Shown here one piece after another: positions 1 to 9,370 of a stretch of DNA of 64,000 nt (the first letter of the stretch is position 1; each line of letters begins with the position of its first letter). The position numbers were made by a program, and so were the translations under genes. This DNA is from an uncultured Aquimarina sp. (lineage in GTDB: Bacteria; Bacteroidota; Bacteroidia; Flavobacteriales; Flavobacteriaceae). The DNA is taken from assembly GCA_947502885.1 (NCBI GenBank), contig CANNBP010000009.1, forward strand, positions 62,001 to 126,000. The letters are read 5' to 3'. The notes below the pieces were generated by a model. It was not told the origin of the DNA. It saw nothing but the letters and a program-made list of their open reading frames with translations, and did no database searches.

Positions 1-1
1 A

Positions 2-433
2 GAAAGGCTTTTGAAGCTATCTAATGATTATGATAATATTAATTTTTTAGATAGAGTTCCTAAAAATGATGTAAGATTATTCCTTTCTAAAATGGATGTA
101 TTGTTTATGGGAAAAGGAACAAAAGACACCAAGATTTATAACTTTGGAACCTCTCAGTTAAAGACATTTGATTATTTCTTTGCCAAAAAACCAATTATTC
201 AAGCGCTTAGTTCAGATGAAAACCCGGTTACTTATTCAAGATCGGGATATGTAATACCTCCTCAGGATGAAGATGCCTTAAAAGAGAAATTGTTATATTT
301 TCAACGATTAACAGAAGAAGAGCGTTTAGAATATGGCGAACGAGGGTTTGACTATTTGCTAGCAAATTGTACTTATGATAAAATAAGTAGGGCTTATGGC
401 GAGGTTTTTGATGATTTTCATGTTGAATCTTAA
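2..433 (+). CDS. Glycosyltransferase, C-terminal part (cut by window start)
   Basis: The reading frame is open to the left edge, so only the last ~144 residues are visible. They look like the C-terminal nucleotide-sugar-binding half of a GT-B glycosyltransferase (family 4 type). There is a stretch of the form FGTSQLKTFDYFFAKKPII, which matches the usual 'GTSxKLFDYMAAGKPII' segment, then a short loop and a terminal helix rich in E and R. The sugar substrate cannot be told from this fragment. Its position just before a priming sugar transferase, ugd and uxs suggests it adds a sugar to an exopolysaccharide or O-antigen repeat unit. The TTG at 11 is an internal codon, not the start. Confidence 0.75.
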   Translation, partial: ERLLKLSNDYDNINFLDRVPKNDVRLFLSKMDVLFMGKGTKDTKIYNFGTSQLKTFDYFFAKKPIIQALSSDENPVTYSRSGYVIPPQDEDALKEKLLYFQRLTEEERLEYGERGFDYLLANCTYDKISRAYGEVFDDFHVES

Positions 434-601
434 TAATTTTGCATAATACTAATTGTTATTGTGTTTTTAGAATCACTTTGAAGGTAACTTTGTTAGAGTC
501 TTGAAAGAGTTATAGTTTTAAAAGATTATTTTTGAAAAAATTTATAGAAATATATATCATTTAATAATTGTGATAATAGATTATATAAAAATATTTAGTT
601 A

Positions 602-1972
602 ATGAATAGAGTATTTACACTCAATGTTGTAGAAAGAAAACTATTTCTATTTATAGGTGATTTGGCCATTGTGCTTTTGTACCTATATTTACTCACGAAT
701 AGAACTCTTAAAGGAGCGTTTGATCAAGAAAGTCAAAGTTTTACCATTTATATTGTAGGAATTGTGCTTTTTTCTGTGATTGCTTATGTAATAGATATAT
801 ACAATCTAGAAAGAGCTTCACGGCCAATTTCAATTTTTAGATTATCATTAGTGGTTGGAATTTTGTATTCATTTTCAATTTTTTTCTTAACTGTATTATT
901 GATTAATACGACATTTAGCCGACCTTATTTAATGGTCTTTTTGGCTTTGATGCCTTTTTCATTAACGGCTTGGCGGTTAATTTGTTCGAATTTTTTTATC
1001 TCTCAGCCTTTTTTAAAAAATACCATTTTTATTTATGAAGATGTGTTCGGAAGTGAAAAAGAAGAGTACATTAAAGATATTGAAGGAAATAAGAACTCTA
1101 ATGGTTTTAATGTTAGAGTGGATATATCTACAGAGAATGATAACTTTCTTAATAACCCAAAGCGTTTAAATAAGATTATCAATAAAATTGATACTGTTAT
1201 TATCCGAATTAGGAATTATCAGGATATGCCAAAAGAAGTAGAGAAATTTTTAACAAAAACAATGTATTTTGGTAAAGAGGTATTTACTTTTACATCTTTT
1301 TATGAAAAAACTTACGAGGCACTTCCATTAAATTTGCTAGGAAATAACTTTTATGAGGTACTTCATCTTAAAAATACAAAGTCCCATTATATTCAGAAAT
1401 TGTTTACAAAATTTGTAGATATAGTTTTGTGTATTTTTGTTGGATTTATTTTTGTTTTAGCAGTCCCACCAGTTATGTTTTTTAATCTTTTTTTAAATAG
1501 AGGTCCTCTTTTTTATATTCAGAAACGAATAGGGAAAAAAGGGAAAGAGTTTAATATCTACAAATTTAGATCTATGGTTGTAGATGCAGAAAAGGCAGGA
1601 GCAAAAATGGCTACAAATAATGATGCTAGAATAACACCATTTGGAAAAATACTTAGAAAATTTAGAGTTGATGAATTACCACAAATAATTTCAGTGATTA
1701 ATGGTGATATGAGTTTCATTGGGCCTAGACCAGAAAGAAAAGTTTTTGTAGATCAATTGGATAAAATGAATCCTTTTTATTCTGTAAGACACGTAATAAA
1801 GCCTGGTATAACAGGTTGGGCACAAGTAAAGTATAAGTATGGAGAGAATTTAGAAGATTCTATTCGAAAATTAGAATATGATCTTTACTACATAAAAAAT
1901 AGATCTGTAACATTAGATATAAGAATATTATTTAAAACGATAACAACCATCTTGTTTTCAAGAGGAGTATAA
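602..1972 (+). CDS. Polyprenyl-phosphate sugar-1-phosphate transferase (WcaJ-type priming enzyme)
   Basis: This is a 456-residue membrane protein of the bacterial sugar transferase family. It moves a sugar-1-phosphate from a UDP-sugar to undecaprenyl phosphate, the first step of exopolysaccharide or O-antigen assembly at the inner membrane. The first ~130 residues hold four or five hydrophobic segments, followed by a soluble middle domain. A further hydrophobic segment near 275-295 leads into the catalytic domain, with KFRSM near 321, VDELPQ near 356, FIGPRPE near 372 and GITGWAQV near 403. This long form is typical of WcaJ/WbaP-like enzymes. The donor sugar is not decided by the sequence. 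ugd follows after 14 nt, so the two are probably co-transcribed. Confidence 0.9.
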   Translation: MNRVFTLNVVERKLFLFIGDLAIVLLYLYLLTNRTLKGAFDQESQSFTIYIVGIVLFSVIAYVIDIYNLERASRPISIFRLSLVVGILYSFSIFFLTVLLINTTFSRPYLMVFLALMPFSLTAWRLICSNFFISQPFLKNTIFIYEDVFGSEKEEYIKDIEGNKNSNGFNVRVDISTENDNFLNNPKRLNKIINKIDTVIIRIRNYQDMPKEVEKFLTKTMYFGKEVFTFTSFYEKTYEALPLNLLGNNFYEVLHLKNTKSHYIQKLFTKFVDIVLCIFVGFIFVLAVPPVMFFNLFLNRGPLFYIQKRIGKKGKEFNIYKFRSMVVDAEKAGAKMATNNDARITPFGKILRKFRVDELPQIISVINGDMSFIGPRPERKVFVDQLDKMNPFYSVRHVIKPGITGWAQVKYKYGENLEDSIRKLEYDLYYIKNRSVTLDIRILFKTITTILFSRGV

Positions 1973-1986
1973 AATATAGTAATTAG

Positions 1987-3306
1987 ATGAAAATAGCAGT
2001 AATAGGAACCGGTTATGTGGGATTGGTAACAGGTACATGTTTGGCAGAAACAGGTAATGAAGTTATCTGTGTAGATATAAATGAGGAAAAGGTTGAGAAA
2101 ATGAGGAATGGTGAGGTTCCGATTTATGAACCACATCTTGATGTTCTTTTTGAAAGAAATATAAAAGCTGGTAGACTTAGGTTTTCTACATCACTTAAAG
2201 AAGGTTTAGATCATGGAGATATTATTTTTCTCGCACTACCTACTCCAGAAGATGAAGATGGTTCTGCAGACTTGTCTTATGTATTAGGTGTTGCAGAGGA
2301 AATAGGGAACTTAATGACAAGTTATAAGGTGGTTGTAGACAAAAGTACAGTCCCGGTTGGAACAGCAGAAAGAGTTCATGAAACTATTCTTAAAAATGCT
2401 AAATGCGATTTTGATGTGGTATCTAATCCAGAATTTCTTCGAGAGGGATTTGCTGTAGATGATTTTTTAAAGCCAGAACGAATAGTTGTGGGGTCAAGTT
2501 CTGAAAAAGCTACAGAACTTATGCAAAAGCTTTATAAGCCCTTTGTGAGATCAGGAAACCCAATTATTATAATGGATGAAAAGTCTGCAGAACTTACTAA
2601 ATATGCTTCCAATTCATTTCTTGCTGCAAAGATTACTTTTATGAATGAGATCGCTAATTATTGCGAAAAAGTTGGGGCCGATGTAGATAAGGTAAGAAGA
2701 GGTATGGGAACAGATTCAAGAATAGGTAAACGCTTTTTATTTCCTGGTATTGGGTATGGAGGATCTTGCTTTCCCAAAGATGTAAAAGCACTTCATAAAT
2801 CAGGAAAAGAAGTCGATTATGACTTTCAAATTTTGGATTCTGTTATAAAAGTGAATCAAAAACAAAAAATTGCATTATTACCAAAAGTCAAGGATTATTT
2901 TGAAGGTAATTTAAAAGATAAAACTTTTGCAATTTGGGGGCTGGCTTTTAAACCAGAAACAGACGATATTCGAGAAGCACCATCATTATATATAATTGAT
3001 GAATTATTGAATGAAGGAGCTACTGTCAAAGCTTTTGATCCTGAAGCTATGAATAATGTTGAAAAAAAATATGGTGATAAAATTGAGTTTGCAGCAACAA
3101 TGTATGATGCTTTAGATAGTGCAGATGCGTTAATTATTTGCACCGAGTGGAGTATTTTTAGAACCCCTGATTTTAAGAGAATTAAAAGCCTTTTGAAACA
3201 GCCTGTGATCTTTGATGGCCGAAATTTGTACGATATTGAAGATTTACAAAAGGAAGAAATGTCTTATTTTTCTATTGGAAGAAAAAATTTGGTATTTGTA
3301 AATTAA
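1987..3306 (+). CDS. ugd: UDP-glucose 6-dehydrogenase
   Basis: This 439-residue enzyme oxidises UDP-glucose twice with NAD+ to give UDP-glucuronate. The N-terminal Rossmann motif GTGYVGLVTG is at residues ~7-16. The central dimerisation helix contains TKYASNSFLAAKITF, and the catalytic cysteine is Cys261 in GYGGSCFPKD. The C-terminal UDP-binding domain includes WGLAFKPETDDIREAPS. Length and motif order are standard for the family. The downstream gene encodes a UDP-glucuronate decarboxylase, so the two enzymes should act in sequence to supply UDP-glucuronate and UDP-xylose. The ATG lies 14 nt after the sugar transferase stop. Confidence 0.97.
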   Translation: MKIAVIGTGYVGLVTGTCLAETGNEVICVDINEEKVEKMRNGEVPIYEPHLDVLFERNIKAGRLRFSTSLKEGLDHGDIIFLALPTPEDEDGSADLSYVLGVAEEIGNLMTSYKVVVDKSTVPVGTAERVHETILKNAKCDFDVVSNPEFLREGFAVDDFLKPERIVVGSSSEKATELMQKLYKPFVRSGNPIIIMDEKSAELTKYASNSFLAAKITFMNEIANYCEKVGADVDKVRRGMGTDSRIGKRFLFPGIGYGGSCFPKDVKALHKSGKEVDYDFQILDSVIKVNQKQKIALLPKVKDYFEGNLKDKTFAIWGLAFKPETDDIREAPSLYIIDELLNEGATVKAFDPEAMNNVEKKYGDKIEFAATMYDALDSADALIICTEWSIFRTPDFKRIKSLLKQPVIFDGRNLYDIEDLQKEEMSYFSIGRKNLVFVN

Positions 3307-3393
3307 TAGCATCATAATGTTAGGATTTGAAAATTGACATCAAATTCTTGCTGTTTTTTATTTTTTAAGATGCTCCTAGTCTCAAGTAATTCT

Positions 3394-3401
3394 TATTTTT
3401 G
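3394..3401 (+). promoter_or_regulatory. Bacteroidota -7 promoter element upstream of uxs
   Basis: TATTTTTG matches the Bacteroidota -7 consensus TANNTTTG exactly and ends 14 bases before the TTG start of the UDP-xylose synthase gene. A start site about seven bases downstream would give a very short leader. The -33 element is not obvious. uxs may therefore be transcribed from its own promoter as well as with ugd. Confidence 0.5.
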
Positions 3402-3415
3402 AAAAAAATTATCTT

Positions 3416-4387
3416 TTGAAGAAAATATTAATTACTGGGGCGGCTGGTTTTCTAGGTTCACATCTTTGCGATAGATTTGTTAAAGAAGGCTTTTATGTAA
3501 TAGGAATGGATAATCTTATTACTGGTGATTTAAGAAATATTGAACATCTTTTTAAGCTCAAAAATTTCGAATTTTATAACCATGATGTTTCCAAATTTGT
3601 CCATGTACCTGGGAAATTGGATTATATATTACATTTTGCTTCTCCAGCAAGTCCAATAGATTATCTGAAAATTCCTATACAAACATTGAAAGTAGGTTCC
3701 TTGGGTACACATAATCTTCTTGGATTAGCCAAAGAGAAGAAAGCAAGAATTTTAATTGCTTCTACAAGTGAAGTTTATGGAGATCCTTTGGTTCATCCTC
3801 AAAGTGAAGAATATTATGGTAATGTAAATACTATAGGCCCTCGGGGAGTATATGATGAAGCAAAACGCTTTCAAGAATCCATCACCATGGCGTATCATAC
3901 TTATCATGGGTTAGAAACGAGAATCGTACGTATTTTTAATACTTATGGGCCAAGAATGAGACTAAATGACGGAAGGGTGGTTCCTGCATTTATAGGACAG
4001 TCTTTAAGAGGAGAGGATTTGACAATTTTTGGAGATGGTCTACAAACTCGTTCTTTTTGTTACGTAGATGATCAGGTAGAAGGAATATACAGGTTGCTTT
4101 TTAGTGATTACGTATACCCGATTAATATAGGTAATCCAGACGAGATTACAATTAAGGATTTTGCAGAAGAAATTATTAATTTAACAGAGACTGATCAAAA
4201 AGTTATATACAAACCACTACCAACAGATGACCCTTTACAAAGGCAACCCGATATTACCAAAGCAAAAGAAATTCTTGGATGGGAACCAAAGGTTGATAGA
4301 TATGAAGGGATGAAATTAACATTAGACTACTTTAAACGATTTTCCCAAGAAGAACTTCAAAAAAGTGAACATAGGGACTTTTCTTAA
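3416..4387 (+). CDS. uxs: UDP-glucuronate decarboxylase (UDP-xylose synthase)
   Basis: This 323-residue protein is an extended short-chain dehydrogenase. It decarboxylates UDP-glucuronate to UDP-xylose using bound NAD+. Visible signatures are the nucleotide motif TGAAGFLGSH (residues 7-16), ASPASPIDY, the TSEVYGDP segment, the catalytic pair Tyr146 and Lys150 in YDEAK, and RIFNTYGPRMRLNDGRVV. This set is diagnostic for UXS rather than dTDP-glucose dehydratase or UDP-glucuronate epimerase. The start is TTG at 3416; no ATG fits, and the KKILITG motif begins directly after it. It is preceded by ugd, which makes its substrate, and sits between polysaccharide genes, so xylose is probably a component of the exported glycan. 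Confidence 0.93.
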   Translation: MKKILITGAAGFLGSHLCDRFVKEGFYVIGMDNLITGDLRNIEHLFKLKNFEFYNHDVSKFVHVPGKLDYILHFASPASPIDYLKIPIQTLKVGSLGTHNLLGLAKEKKARILIASTSEVYGDPLVHPQSEEYYGNVNTIGPRGVYDEAKRFQESITMAYHTYHGLETRIVRIFNTYGPRMRLNDGRVVPAFIGQSLRGEDLTIFGDGLQTRSFCYVDDQVEGIYRLLFSDYVYPINIGNPDEITIKDFAEEIINLTETDQKVIYKPLPTDDPLQRQPDITKAKEILGWEPKVDRYEGMKLTLDYFKRFSQEELQKSEHRDFS

Positions 4388-4478
4388 TAGTTGTTGTTTT
4401 GTTTTTTTAGATTATTGAAAACTAGTATAATACATGCCCGTAAAAAACGTTAACTAACTCATAATTCTAGAATATTAA

Positions 4479-5756
4479 GTGCAACTAAGAGATATCATAG
4501 CAGAAGTTTCCAATATGTTTTATAAAGATGATCATTGGATAGTAATGACCTTTTGGAATAGTCTTTTTATTGCTTTCTTTTTGTTGCCTTTAGGAATTAA
4601 TTTACCGTCTCCTTTTTTTATTGCCTCAATTGTTTTTGGAGTTGGTATGATATTTAAATTTCAAAAGAAATTTGTTTTAGAAAAATCTGTATTGCTCTTT
4701 CCCGCATATTTTGTAATACTTACTCTGGGATTGATTTATAGTGCAGACTTTGCAAGTGGCTTGGATCTGGTGCAACGATCAATATCCTTATTAGTGTTTC
4801 CCATTATTTTTATGTTTGTCAAAGAAGATGCAGCAACAGTAAGACGTTTATTTGATTTTCTATTAATTGGACTGATTGTTTCATTTTTTGTAAATGTATC
4901 TTTTGCAACAAATCGTCTTGTTAGTTATGTTTTTGAAAATGAGAGTGTTGATGGTTTTTTTTCATTGATCGAGATTGTGTTACATGAATGGAAATATTTT
5001 TTTATAGGTTCTGCATTCTCAAGATCAGTTAATTCGAATTACATTTCTATTTATATCCTATTAGTATTAAGTTATTATCTCAAGAATGAATTAAGATCAC
5101 GTATGCAGTTTTTGGTTATTGTTCTTTTGTTTTTATATTTATTCTTATTGTCTTCTATCGCTGCATACCTTATTTTGGCGGTAATGTCAATATTATTAAT
5201 TTTTGATATTGTTGACAAAGGAAAAAAATACACAATGATCATCGTTTTTATAATGGGGACGTTCTTGTTTTTGAACAATCCTAGAATATCAGGCTTTTAT
5301 TCTCAGATAAAAAATTATAGCGCAATTGTTGATGATGGGGTAACTGCATCTGAAAAATCAAGACTTTTGGCTTGGAAAGCTAGTGTTATGTTGATTGAAA
5401 AAGCACCTTTAATGGGTTATGGTACGGGTGATGGAAATGATGTTTTGTTTAAAAAGTATAAGGAATTAGGATATTTTCATAATCATAAAAACAGGTATAA
5501 TTCGCATAATCAGTTTTTACAAACCTATTTACAGATAGGATTTATTGGTTGTGGGATTTTGGTGTCTATCTTTGTTTTGTTATGCCTTAGAATGAGGAGA
5601 AGTAGAAATGAGTTTTCTGTTTTTTTAATCCTTTTCGTATCGCTATTATTCGAATCTATGCTTGTACGATTCAATGGTATTGTTTTCTTCTCCATTATTA
5701 TTCCGTTGTTACTAAAAAGAAGAAGTATTTTGAGTAGTAGAATTATTCGAAATTGA
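4479..5756 (+). CDS. O-antigen ligase / polymerase-like membrane protein
   Basis: This is a 425-residue polytopic protein with roughly ten to twelve hydrophobic segments and one large polar loop between residues ~270 and 345. That layout is typical of the Wzy/WaaL superfamily. The loop contains GYGTGDGNDVLFKKYKELGY and an SHNQFLQTYLQIGFIG stretch; the HNxFLxxxxxxG motif is the hallmark of the O-antigen ligase family. It should either polymerise repeat units or ligate glycan to a lipid at the outer face of the inner membrane; the sequence does not separate these roles. The start is GTG at 4479, with an in-frame ATG at 4515 as the alternative. It is the last polysaccharide gene before purD. Confidence 0.85.
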   Translation: MQLRDIIAEVSNMFYKDDHWIVMTFWNSLFIAFFLLPLGINLPSPFFIASIVFGVGMIFKFQKKFVLEKSVLLFPAYFVILTLGLIYSADFASGLDLVQRSISLLVFPIIFMFVKEDAATVRRLFDFLLIGLIVSFFVNVSFATNRLVSYVFENESVDGFFSLIEIVLHEWKYFFIGSAFSRSVNSNYISIYILLVLSYYLKNELRSRMQFLVIVLLFLYLFLLSSIAAYLILAVMSILLIFDIVDKGKKYTMIIVFIMGTFLFLNNPRISGFYSQIKNYSAIVDDGVTASEKSRLLAWKASVMLIEKAPLMGYGTGDGNDVLFKKYKELGYFHNHKNRYNSHNQFLQTYLQIGFIGCGILVSIFVLLCLRMRRSRNEFSVFLILFVSLLFESMLVRFNGIVFFSIIIPLLLKRRSILSSRIIRN

Positions 5757-5891
5757 TCTTCATCTTAGTATATTAAAACAATTTTTAAACGCTCTACAGG
5801 GGTTAATTCTAATACAATAAATAAAAAATATACTAAAAACGATGACTTAAGTTTTTATGGTAAAGTATTAGTAATAGATAAGGGAATAGAC

Positions 5892-5899
5892 TATTTTTG
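5892..5899 (+). promoter_or_regulatory. -7 promoter element upstream of purD
   Basis: TATTTTTG is an exact match to TANNTTTG and lies 29 bases before the purD ATG. It is the best promoter candidate in the 172-base spacer separating the polysaccharide cluster from purD. The -33 box is weak (TTA at the expected distance). Confidence 0.5.
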
Positions 5900-5928
5900 A
5901 AGCCATAAAATTCTAGTTATATCAAATC

Positions 5929-7206
5929 ATGAATATTTTAGTACTTGGATCAGGAGGTAGAGAACATACTTTTGCTTATAAGATTGCGCAAAGTTCACTT
6001 TGTCAAAAACTTTTTGTTGCACCCGGTAATGCCGGAACAGCTTCTATAGCTACGAATGTGGCTATCGCAGTTACAGATTTTTCTGCAATAAAAGAACTGG
6101 TAATAAAAGAAAATATCGAGATGGTTGTGGTAGGACCAGAGGATCCTTTGGTTCGCGGGATTAGTGATTATTTTGCAGAGGATAATGAACTAAAAAATGT
6201 AGTTGTTATTGGCCCTTCTAAAGAAGGAGCACAGCTTGAAGGAAGTAAAGAATATGCCAAAGAGTTTTTGGTTCGTCATAATATTCCGACAGCGGCTTAT
6301 CAAAGCTTTACTGCAGATACAGTAGAAAAAGGAAAAGACTTTTTAGAAACACTTAACCCTCCATATGTTCTTAAAGCAGATGGGCTTGCAGCCGGAAAAG
6401 GAGTTTTGATTCTTCAGGATATTGATGAAGCAAAAGCAGAACTTGAAAACATGCTTACAAATAAGAAATTTGGAGCTGCTAGTGAAAAAGTGGTGATCGA
6501 AGAATTTCTGGACGGAATTGAACTTAGTGTTTTCGTACTTACTGATGGTAAAAATTATCTGACTTTACCTACGGCAAAAGACTATAAGCGAATAGGTGAG
6601 GGTGATACAGGACTTAATACAGGAGGAATGGGAGCTATTTCTCCAGTGCCTTTTGCTGATGATGAATTAATGGCAAAAATCGAAAATCAAATTATTAAAC
6701 CTACTGTGGATGGGCTAGCTCAAGAGAACATAGATTATAAAGGGTTTATCTTTATTGGATTGATAAAAGTAGGAAATGACCCAAAAGTTATTGAATACAA
6801 CGTGCGTATGGGTGACCCAGAGACTGAAGCCGTATTGCCAAGAGTAAAAAATGATTTAGTAAGCCTTTTTAAAGGTGTAGGAAATCAATCTTTAAATACA
6901 ATTACTTTAGATGTAGATGAAAGAACAGCTACAGCTGTAGTTGCCGTTTCTGGAGGATATCCAGAGGCATATGAAAAAAACAAAGTAATCACTGGTTTAG
7001 ATACGATAGAGGACTCTATCGTTTTTCATGCAGGAACAAAGCTAGACGGAGATAATGTAGTTACCAGTGGTGGTAGAGTTTTGGCTGTAACATCTTTTGA
7101 TAAAGATTTTAGAGAAGCACTTAAAAAATCATATAAGAATTTAGAAAAACTTGATTTTGACAAGGTGTATTATAGAAAAGATTTGGGATTTGATTTAACT
7201 TCTTAA
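5929..7206 (+). CDS. purD: Phosphoribosylamine-glycine ligase
   Basis: GAR synthetase, the second step of purine synthesis, joins phosphoribosylamine and glycine using ATP. The 425-residue protein has the N-terminal NILVLGSGGREH motif, the PSKEGAQLEGSKEYAKEFL stretch, and an ATP-grasp core with LKADGLAAGKGV near residue 147 and EYNVRMGDPETE near 287. The length is normal for the family. The ATG is supported by the motif beginning directly after it. It has its own promoter candidate and is followed by a short conserved-looking gene. It is not part of a pur operon here. Confidence 0.97.
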   Translation: MNILVLGSGGREHTFAYKIAQSSLCQKLFVAPGNAGTASIATNVAIAVTDFSAIKELVIKENIEMVVVGPEDPLVRGISDYFAEDNELKNVVVIGPSKEGAQLEGSKEYAKEFLVRHNIPTAAYQSFTADTVEKGKDFLETLNPPYVLKADGLAAGKGVLILQDIDEAKAELENMLTNKKFGAASEKVVIEEFLDGIELSVFVLTDGKNYLTLPTAKDYKRIGEGDTGLNTGGMGAISPVPFADDELMAKIENQIIKPTVDGLAQENIDYKGFIFIGLIKVGNDPKVIEYNVRMGDPETEAVLPRVKNDLVSLFKGVGNQSLNTITLDVDERTATAVVAVSGGYPEAYEKNKVITGLDTIEDSIVFHAGTKLDGDNVVTSGGRVLAVTSFDKDFREALKKSYKNLEKLDFDKVYYRKDLGFDLTS

Positions 7207-7279
7207 GGTGTTTATATATTTTTGGGCATAATTCAAAAGGTTTGATATGAATCAATGACAATGATGATATAGTAAAGTA

Positions 7280-7636
7280 ATGGCTAGAGATGAGAAATTA
7301 AAAGAAAGATGGGAAACGTTGGTAGCAAAGCTTTCAAATCAGTTTGCCGAAGGAGAGGATCTTGACCTTGATGGGATTATATATTTGATCGGAATACAGG
7401 AACTAGGACAAGTGCATCGTACATTTAAAAAAGATGAAAAACTAGATTTAATGCATATAGCTATATGTCGTCTCTTAGAACCATATGGATATTATGAATT
7501 TGATTATTATGATGACGAAGGATGGCCTCATTATAAAGTTAAAGAGCAATTACCAAGCTTGAAAGCAGGAGAGCAGTCTGTATTAATGAAAGAAGCCATT
7601 GTAAACTATTTTTTAATTAGTAGATATATAGTTTAG
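7280..7636 (+). CDS. Conserved-type hypothetical protein, 118 residues
   Basis: This is a soluble, acidic-aromatic protein of 118 residues with no signal peptide or membrane segment. The first half is charged and helical (MARDEKLKERWETLVAKL...). The second half contains ICRLLEPYGYYEFDYYDDEG followed by WPHYKVKEQLPSL. I recall proteins of this type next to purD in flavobacterial genomes, but I do not know a function. It starts 73 nt after purD on the same strand and could be transcribed with it. Codon use and composition look like the surrounding genes, so I regard it as real. Confidence 0.75.
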   Translation: MARDEKLKERWETLVAKLSNQFAEGEDLDLDGIIYLIGIQELGQVHRTFKKDEKLDLMHIAICRLLEPYGYYEFDYYDDEGWPHYKVKEQLPSLKAGEQSVLMKEAIVNYFLISRYIV

Positions 7637-7820
7637 AGAAGAATAGGGTAGATAAAAAAGAATTCTTCAGTGTAATACGTGTTCAAGGATGTTTGAGAAG
7701 TAAATTCCTAAAATCGTAAATATTGCTAAATGGAATAGAAAACTTAGTTTACCTCAAATTGATTCTAAAAAATCTAAAAAACTAGAACAATTTTCTATAA
7801 CGCGATTTAGTGAAATTGCG

Positions 7821-7828
7821 TAAATTTG
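7821..7828 (+). promoter_or_regulatory. -7 promoter element upstream of pheS
   Basis: TAAATTTG matches TANNTTTG exactly, 22 bases before the pheS ATG. The preceding spacer (7637-7820) shows no T-box-like leader, attenuator hairpin or leader peptide that I can identify. Confidence 0.5.
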
Positions 7829-7850
7829 CCGTTCTATCAAGAAAATAGCG

Positions 7851-8870
7851 ATGATTGACAAGATTAAAGAGTATATAGAAGAAGTTGATGCATTTAAAGC
7901 AAAAACAAAAGAGGATGTTGAAGCATTTCGAATTAAGTTTTCGGGAAAAAAGGGGCTTGTTAATGAGTTTTTTTCCGAGTTTAAAAATATCGCTAATGAT
8001 CAAAAAAAGGAATTTGGTCAAGCAATTAATGCTCTTAAAGTAGCAGCCGAAGGCAAAGTAAAAGCTTTAAAAGATGAGTTTGAAAATAAGGAAGAAGAAA
8101 AAGGGAGTTTTGGAGATCTAACAAGACCGGCCGAGCCTATAGCTTTGGGGTCAAGGCATCCTATTTCTTTGGTTAAAAATCAAATAATTGATATCTTTTC
8201 TCGAATTGGCTTTAATGTGAGTGAAGGACCAGAGATTGAAGATGATTGGCATAATTTTACTGCGTTAAACCTACCAGAATATCATCCAGCAAGAGATATG
8301 CAGGATACATTCTTTATCCAAACAGATCCAGATATTTTGTTACGTACGCATACATCATCTGTGCAGGTGCGTTATATGGAGAATAATCAACCACCAATTC
8401 GTACAATATCTCCTGGTAGAGTATATAGAAATGAAGCTATTTCGGCTCGTTCACATTGCTTTTTTCATCAGGTAGAAGGACTTTATATTGATAAAGATGT
8501 TTCGTTTGCGGATTTAAAACAAACTTTGCAATACTTTACCAAAGAAATGTTCGGAAAGTCTAAGATAAGACTGAGACCTTCATATTTTCCATTTACCGAA
8601 CCAAGTGCTGAAGTAGATGTCTATTGGGGGTTAGAAACAGAAACAGATTATAAAATGACCAAAGGAACCGGATGGTTAGAAATTATGGGTTGTGGAATGG
8701 TCGATCCAAATGTCCTTAAGAATTGTAATATTGATCCAGAAGAGTATAGTGGTTTTGCCTTTGGAATGGGGATTGATCGTATTGCTCTTTTGTTATATGG
8801 GATTTCTGATATTAGAATGCTTAGCGAGAATGATGTGCGTTTCTTAGAGCAGTTTAAATCTGCATTATAG
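7851..8870 (+). CDS. pheS: Phenylalanyl-tRNA synthetase alpha subunit
   Basis: This 339-residue class II synthetase alpha chain joins with PheT to charge tRNA-Phe. The N-terminal ~90 residues form the tRNA-binding coiled coil. The catalytic domain follows with GSRHPISLVKNQI, motif 2 around TISPGRVYRNEAISARSHCFFHQVEG and motif 3 in GFAFGMGIDRIALLLYGI near the C-terminus. Length and motifs are typical. pheT is not adjacent, as is common in Bacteroidota. A 131-residue gene follows after 12 nt and is probably co-transcribed. Confidence 0.97.
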   Translation: MIDKIKEYIEEVDAFKAKTKEDVEAFRIKFSGKKGLVNEFFSEFKNIANDQKKEFGQAINALKVAAEGKVKALKDEFENKEEEKGSFGDLTRPAEPIALGSRHPISLVKNQIIDIFSRIGFNVSEGPEIEDDWHNFTALNLPEYHPARDMQDTFFIQTDPDILLRTHTSSVQVRYMENNQPPIRTISPGRVYRNEAISARSHCFFHQVEGLYIDKDVSFADLKQTLQYFTKEMFGKSKIRLRPSYFPFTEPSAEVDVYWGLETETDYKMTKGTGWLEIMGCGMVDPNVLKNCNIDPEEYSGFAFGMGIDRIALLLYGISDIRMLSENDVRFLEQFKSAL

Positions 8871-8882
8871 TTGATTTAATTT

Positions 8883-9278
8883 ATGAAAGAAGATATTGAA
8901 ATACCTGTTGTAAAAGGCGTTTATATTGCTGTTGTTAAAGAATGGAACGAAGAGTTTTTAGCACAGGATTGGAATTCATATATCATTAACGATCGTGATA
9001 CTGCTATAGAAATGGTATTGGTGGTTACAAAGGGATATGATGAAGAACGAAAAACATCATTATTACGTCATGGAATTGGTAAAGTTGAGCCTAAGTCCTT
9101 TGCTAAAATAGAAATGTTGCAAGAAGAGTTGTTGGCTATGAATAATGAGTTTTCAGTTACATTTTTTGTAGATAATAAATTGTATGACAAAAAGTACATA
9201 TTTAAAAAGCATTCAATAAATGAAAAAGCTTTTGAAGAGATTCCTATTATGAATCAGCAGGGAATCTATGTAAAATAA
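8883..9278 (+). CDS. Conserved-type hypothetical protein downstream of pheS
   Basis: This 131-residue soluble protein has no recognised domain. It has an alternating beta/alpha pattern: PVVKGVYIAVVKEWN, then TAIEMVLVVTKGYD, a central helix around KIEMLQEELLAMNNEF, and a closing strand with VTFFVDNKLYDKKYIF. There is no signal peptide. It lies 12 nt after pheS and ends just before a strong bidirectional terminator, so it is probably the last gene of the pheS transcript. Function unknown. Composition resembles neighbouring core genes. Confidence 0.78.
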   Translation: MKEDIEIPVVKGVYIAVVKEWNEEFLAQDWNSYIINDRDTAIEMVLVVTKGYDEERKTSLLRHGIGKVEPKSFAKIEMLQEELLAMNNEFSVTFFVDNKLYDKKYIFKKHSINEKAFEEIPIMNQQGIYVK

Positions 9279-9305
9279 TAGTAGTGTTTAACAACGCTAA
9301 AAGTT

Positions 9306-9343
9306 AAAAAGCCCAGTAGTATAAAATAACTACTGGGCTTTTT
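9306..9343. terminator. Bidirectional rho-independent terminator
   Basis: A perfect 15-base inverted repeat, AAAAAGCCCAGTAGT and its complement, surrounds an 8-base loop. With A-runs on one side and T-runs on the other it can end transcription both ways. It lies between the convergent genes ending at 9278 (+) and 9371 (-). Confidence 0.9.
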
Positions 9344-9370
9344 AAATATATCTTATATTCAGAAGAACGA

